Of a DNA stretch of 14,664 bases, positions 13,698-14,664 are shown piece after piece. Origin of the DNA: an uncultured Bacteroidota bacterium. GTDB taxonomy: Bacteria; Bacteroidota; Bacteroidia; Bacteroidales; SZUA-534. The stretch spans positions 1 to 14,664 of the forward strand of contig CALABN010000366.1 in the NCBI GenBank assembly GCA_937885735.1, given 5' to 3'. A program made the position numbers and the translations under genes. Within the stretch, counting starts at the first letter, position 1, and each line of letters starts with the position of its first letter. The notes below the pieces were generated by a model. It saw only the letters and a program-made list of their open reading frames with translations. It did not search any database and was not told the origin of the DNA.

Positions 13698-14339
13698 ATG
13701 CCTATGATTCCTGCATTCAGACGGATTGTCGCTTTGTCACTTGCGTTGTGCGCCTTGTCGCTCGATGCACAGGACCGAAATGCCCTTGACGAGCGGAAAT
13801 CGAAAATGGAGCAGATTAAGGCCCAACCCGAAATCTATCTCTTTGGCGAGGCGCAGGGTAAAACCCTTAACGGTGCCGACCGCGACGCTTTGGCCGACCT
13901 TATTGGCCAGATTTCAACTTCGGTGGAGAGCGATTTTACATTGATAAAGGACGAGTCTGACGGCGATTATGCCGAGACTTTCAAGGCTGTGGTGCGCACA
14001 TATTCAAAGGCCACCCTCAACAACACCGAGCGCATTGTTTTGGGCAAGGAGCCCAAGGTAGGCGTGTTCCGTTATATAAGAAAATCAGATGGGCGTAAGA
14101 TTTTCGAGGCCCGAAAGAACAAGATTGTGGAGTTTGTCAAGTCGGGCATTCGCGCCGAACAGAAACTTCAGATTGCCGATGCGCTTCGCTATTATTATTG
14201 GGCGCAGACGCTTTTGCGCAGTCACCCTGACGGCGCTTCCGTTTCGCTTGCCGACGAAAGTGGTGAGAATCGACTGCTTGCAACGTGGATTCCTGAACAG
14301 ATAAACAACATTTTCGCCAGCATCAGGAATATCTACTAA
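13698..14339 (+). CDS. Exported LPP20-like protein, C-terminus lost at a junction
   Basis: A 213-residue frame with an N-terminal signal sequence ([17 protein letters not shown]). The LALC stretch is not a lipobox, so signal peptidase I cleavage after A24 is likelier than lipidation. The mature part ([36 protein letters not shown], then [21 protein letters not shown], each shown in pieces) resembles Bacteroidetes exported proteins of the LPP20 group, often longer and with further C-terminal domains. The helical stretch [20 protein letters not shown] (161-180) is characteristic. The family sequence runs to about NNIFASI, then the frame leaves it and ends RNIY-stop in unrelated DNA. The protein is therefore probably 3'-truncated. 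An in-frame TTG at 13695 and an ATG at 13704 are alternative starts. The function is unknown. Confidence 0.7.
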   Translation: MPMIPAFRRIVALSLALCALSLDAQDRNALDERKSKMEQIKAQPEIYLFGEAQGKTLNGADRDALADLIGQISTSVESDFTLIKDESDGDYAETFKAVVRTYSKATLNNTERIVLGKEPKVGVFRYIRKSDGRKIFEARKNKIVEFVKSGIRAEQKLQIADALRYYYWAQTLLRSHPDGASVSLADESGENRLLATWIPEQINNIFASIRNIY

Positions 14340-14664
14340 ATTACAATTTGGAAATTCACTTAAATAATCCATAAAATCAAAACCAAAGCATACATTATCA
14401 ATTCCCATTACATTAATTATATGTTTTTTAGTTACTACCATTGTAAGTACCGCTATTACTTTCTTTGTTTTAACTAAATCCAATTCTTTCTTTGTATCAA
14501 TCAATGGAACCATAATTTCTGGTTCTACTTGTTTACCCAAAACTTTTGTTGCTTCAACTGCAGCTTCAAAAATAGCTTGAGCTTGCATTTCTGTAATTTC
14601 TGGATATGTGATACCTAAACGGCAACCACGCAAACCTAACATTGGGTTTGCTTCGTGTAATTGA
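14085..14664 (-). CDS. Chimeric ORF: PPDK C-terminal fragment fused to M19 fragment
   Basis: The reverse frame is open from the window edge to a stop at 14087-14085 but is a patchwork. From 14664 to about 14470 it reads [20 protein letters not shown] and on to [17 protein letters not shown], unmistakably part of the C-terminal phosphoenolpyruvate-binding barrel of pyruvate phosphate dikinase (ppdK), which interconverts pyruvate and PEP. The following active-site strands of PPDK are absent. From about 14430 to 14319 it reads as an M19 dipeptidase piece instead. From about 14318 on it is merely the antisense of the LPP20-like gene. The DNA is markedly AT-rich compared with 4.7-13 kb. Whether this is a real fusion or an assembly join cannot be settled here; a working enzyme is very unlikely. 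Confidence 0.65.
   Translation of the reverse strand, partial: QLHEANPMLGLRGCRLGITYPEITEMQAQAIFEAAVEATKVLGKQVEPEIMVPLIDTKKELDLVKTKKVIAVLTMVVTKKHIINVMGIDNVCFGFDFMDYLSEFPNCNLVDIPDAGENVVYLFRNPRCKQSILTTFVGKRNGSAVRVTAQKRLRPIIIAKRIGNLKFLFGANARLDKLHNLVLSGLENLTPI
14319..14445 (-). pseudogene. Membrane dipeptidase (M19) fragment
   Basis: About 40 residues, [18 protein letters not shown] followed by [18 protein letters not shown], match the part of M19 (renal dipeptidase-like) proteins that usually reads HIxYIxxLVGIDHVGIGSDF, most like the Firmicutes versions with GFDFMDYL. No other part of the enzyme is present on either side. On the left it breaks into the LPP20-like gene within AGCATC (14319-14324), and on the right into the PPDK fragment between about 14430 and 14470. 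Confidence 0.6.

Noticed and set aside
13698..13770. Lipoprotein signal in the LPP20-like protein
   Set aside because: The cysteine is preceded by LAL, which does not fit the lipobox [LVI][ASTVI][GAS]C; ordinary signal peptidase I cleavage fits better.
14085..14664. A novel PPDK-dipeptidase fusion enzyme
   Set aside because: Both parts lack their active-site regions, the M19 piece is only about 40 residues, and the last part of the frame is antisense to another gene; a chimera explains it better.

Overview
The window looks like Bacteroidetes (Bacteroidales) DNA. Evidence: promoters with the TAnnTTTG -7 box typical of that phylum, an M64 peptidase and a U32 protein of Bacteroidetes type, a rhomboid next to mutL, a small membrane-anchored protein directly upstream of mutL, tRNA-Glu followed by rpsT, and intergenic DNA built of 7-bp degenerate repeats and short palindromes. 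No genus can be named from the sequence alone.

Layout. 1-1795 (minus): a secreted M64 metallopeptidase running off the left edge and a GNAT acetyltransferase that has lost its N-terminus. 1796-2746 (plus): the C-terminal two thirds of a Wzx-type polysaccharide flippase, joined abruptly to the acetyltransferase. 2900-4177 (minus): a complete AAA_14/DUF4143 ATPase with a near-perfect promoter, and directly behind that promoter an array of seven and a half 23-bp repeats (4241-4416). 4690-6991 (plus): a GT9 heptosyltransferase-like gene and a U32 (TrhP/YegQ-like) gene. 9488-7012 (minus): an exported protein with three FKBP domains, followed 5 bp later by a glycosyltransferase. 12795-9767 (minus): small membrane protein, mutL and rhomboid protease. 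13140-13549 (plus): tRNA-Glu(UUC), rpsT and a strong terminator. 13698-14339 (plus): an exported LPP20-like protein whose C-terminus is lost. 14319-14664 (minus): a short M19 dipeptidase fragment fused to a C-terminal piece of pyruvate phosphate dikinase.

The stretch from about 4.4 to 12.9 kb is tied together by dispersed repeats found nowhere else in the window: a 48-bp repeat (4475-4522 and 12843-12890, 45/48 identical) and a 30-bp palindromic repeat (4631-4660 and 10614-10643, identical, plus a diverged neighbour). They lie in intergenic DNA, three of the loci right beside predicted promoters and one overlapping the mutL stop codon. This part is probably one genome. The ends are suspicious: at about 1795, 14320 and 14430-14470 genes break in mid-domain and join unrelated gene fragments on other strands or of other base composition, as expected of a chimeric contig or amplification chimera.

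The best candidate for an undescribed system is the ATPase (P-loop N-terminus, nuclease-like C-terminus) with its promoter-proximal 23-bp repeat array. The second is the promoter-associated family of palindromic repeats.
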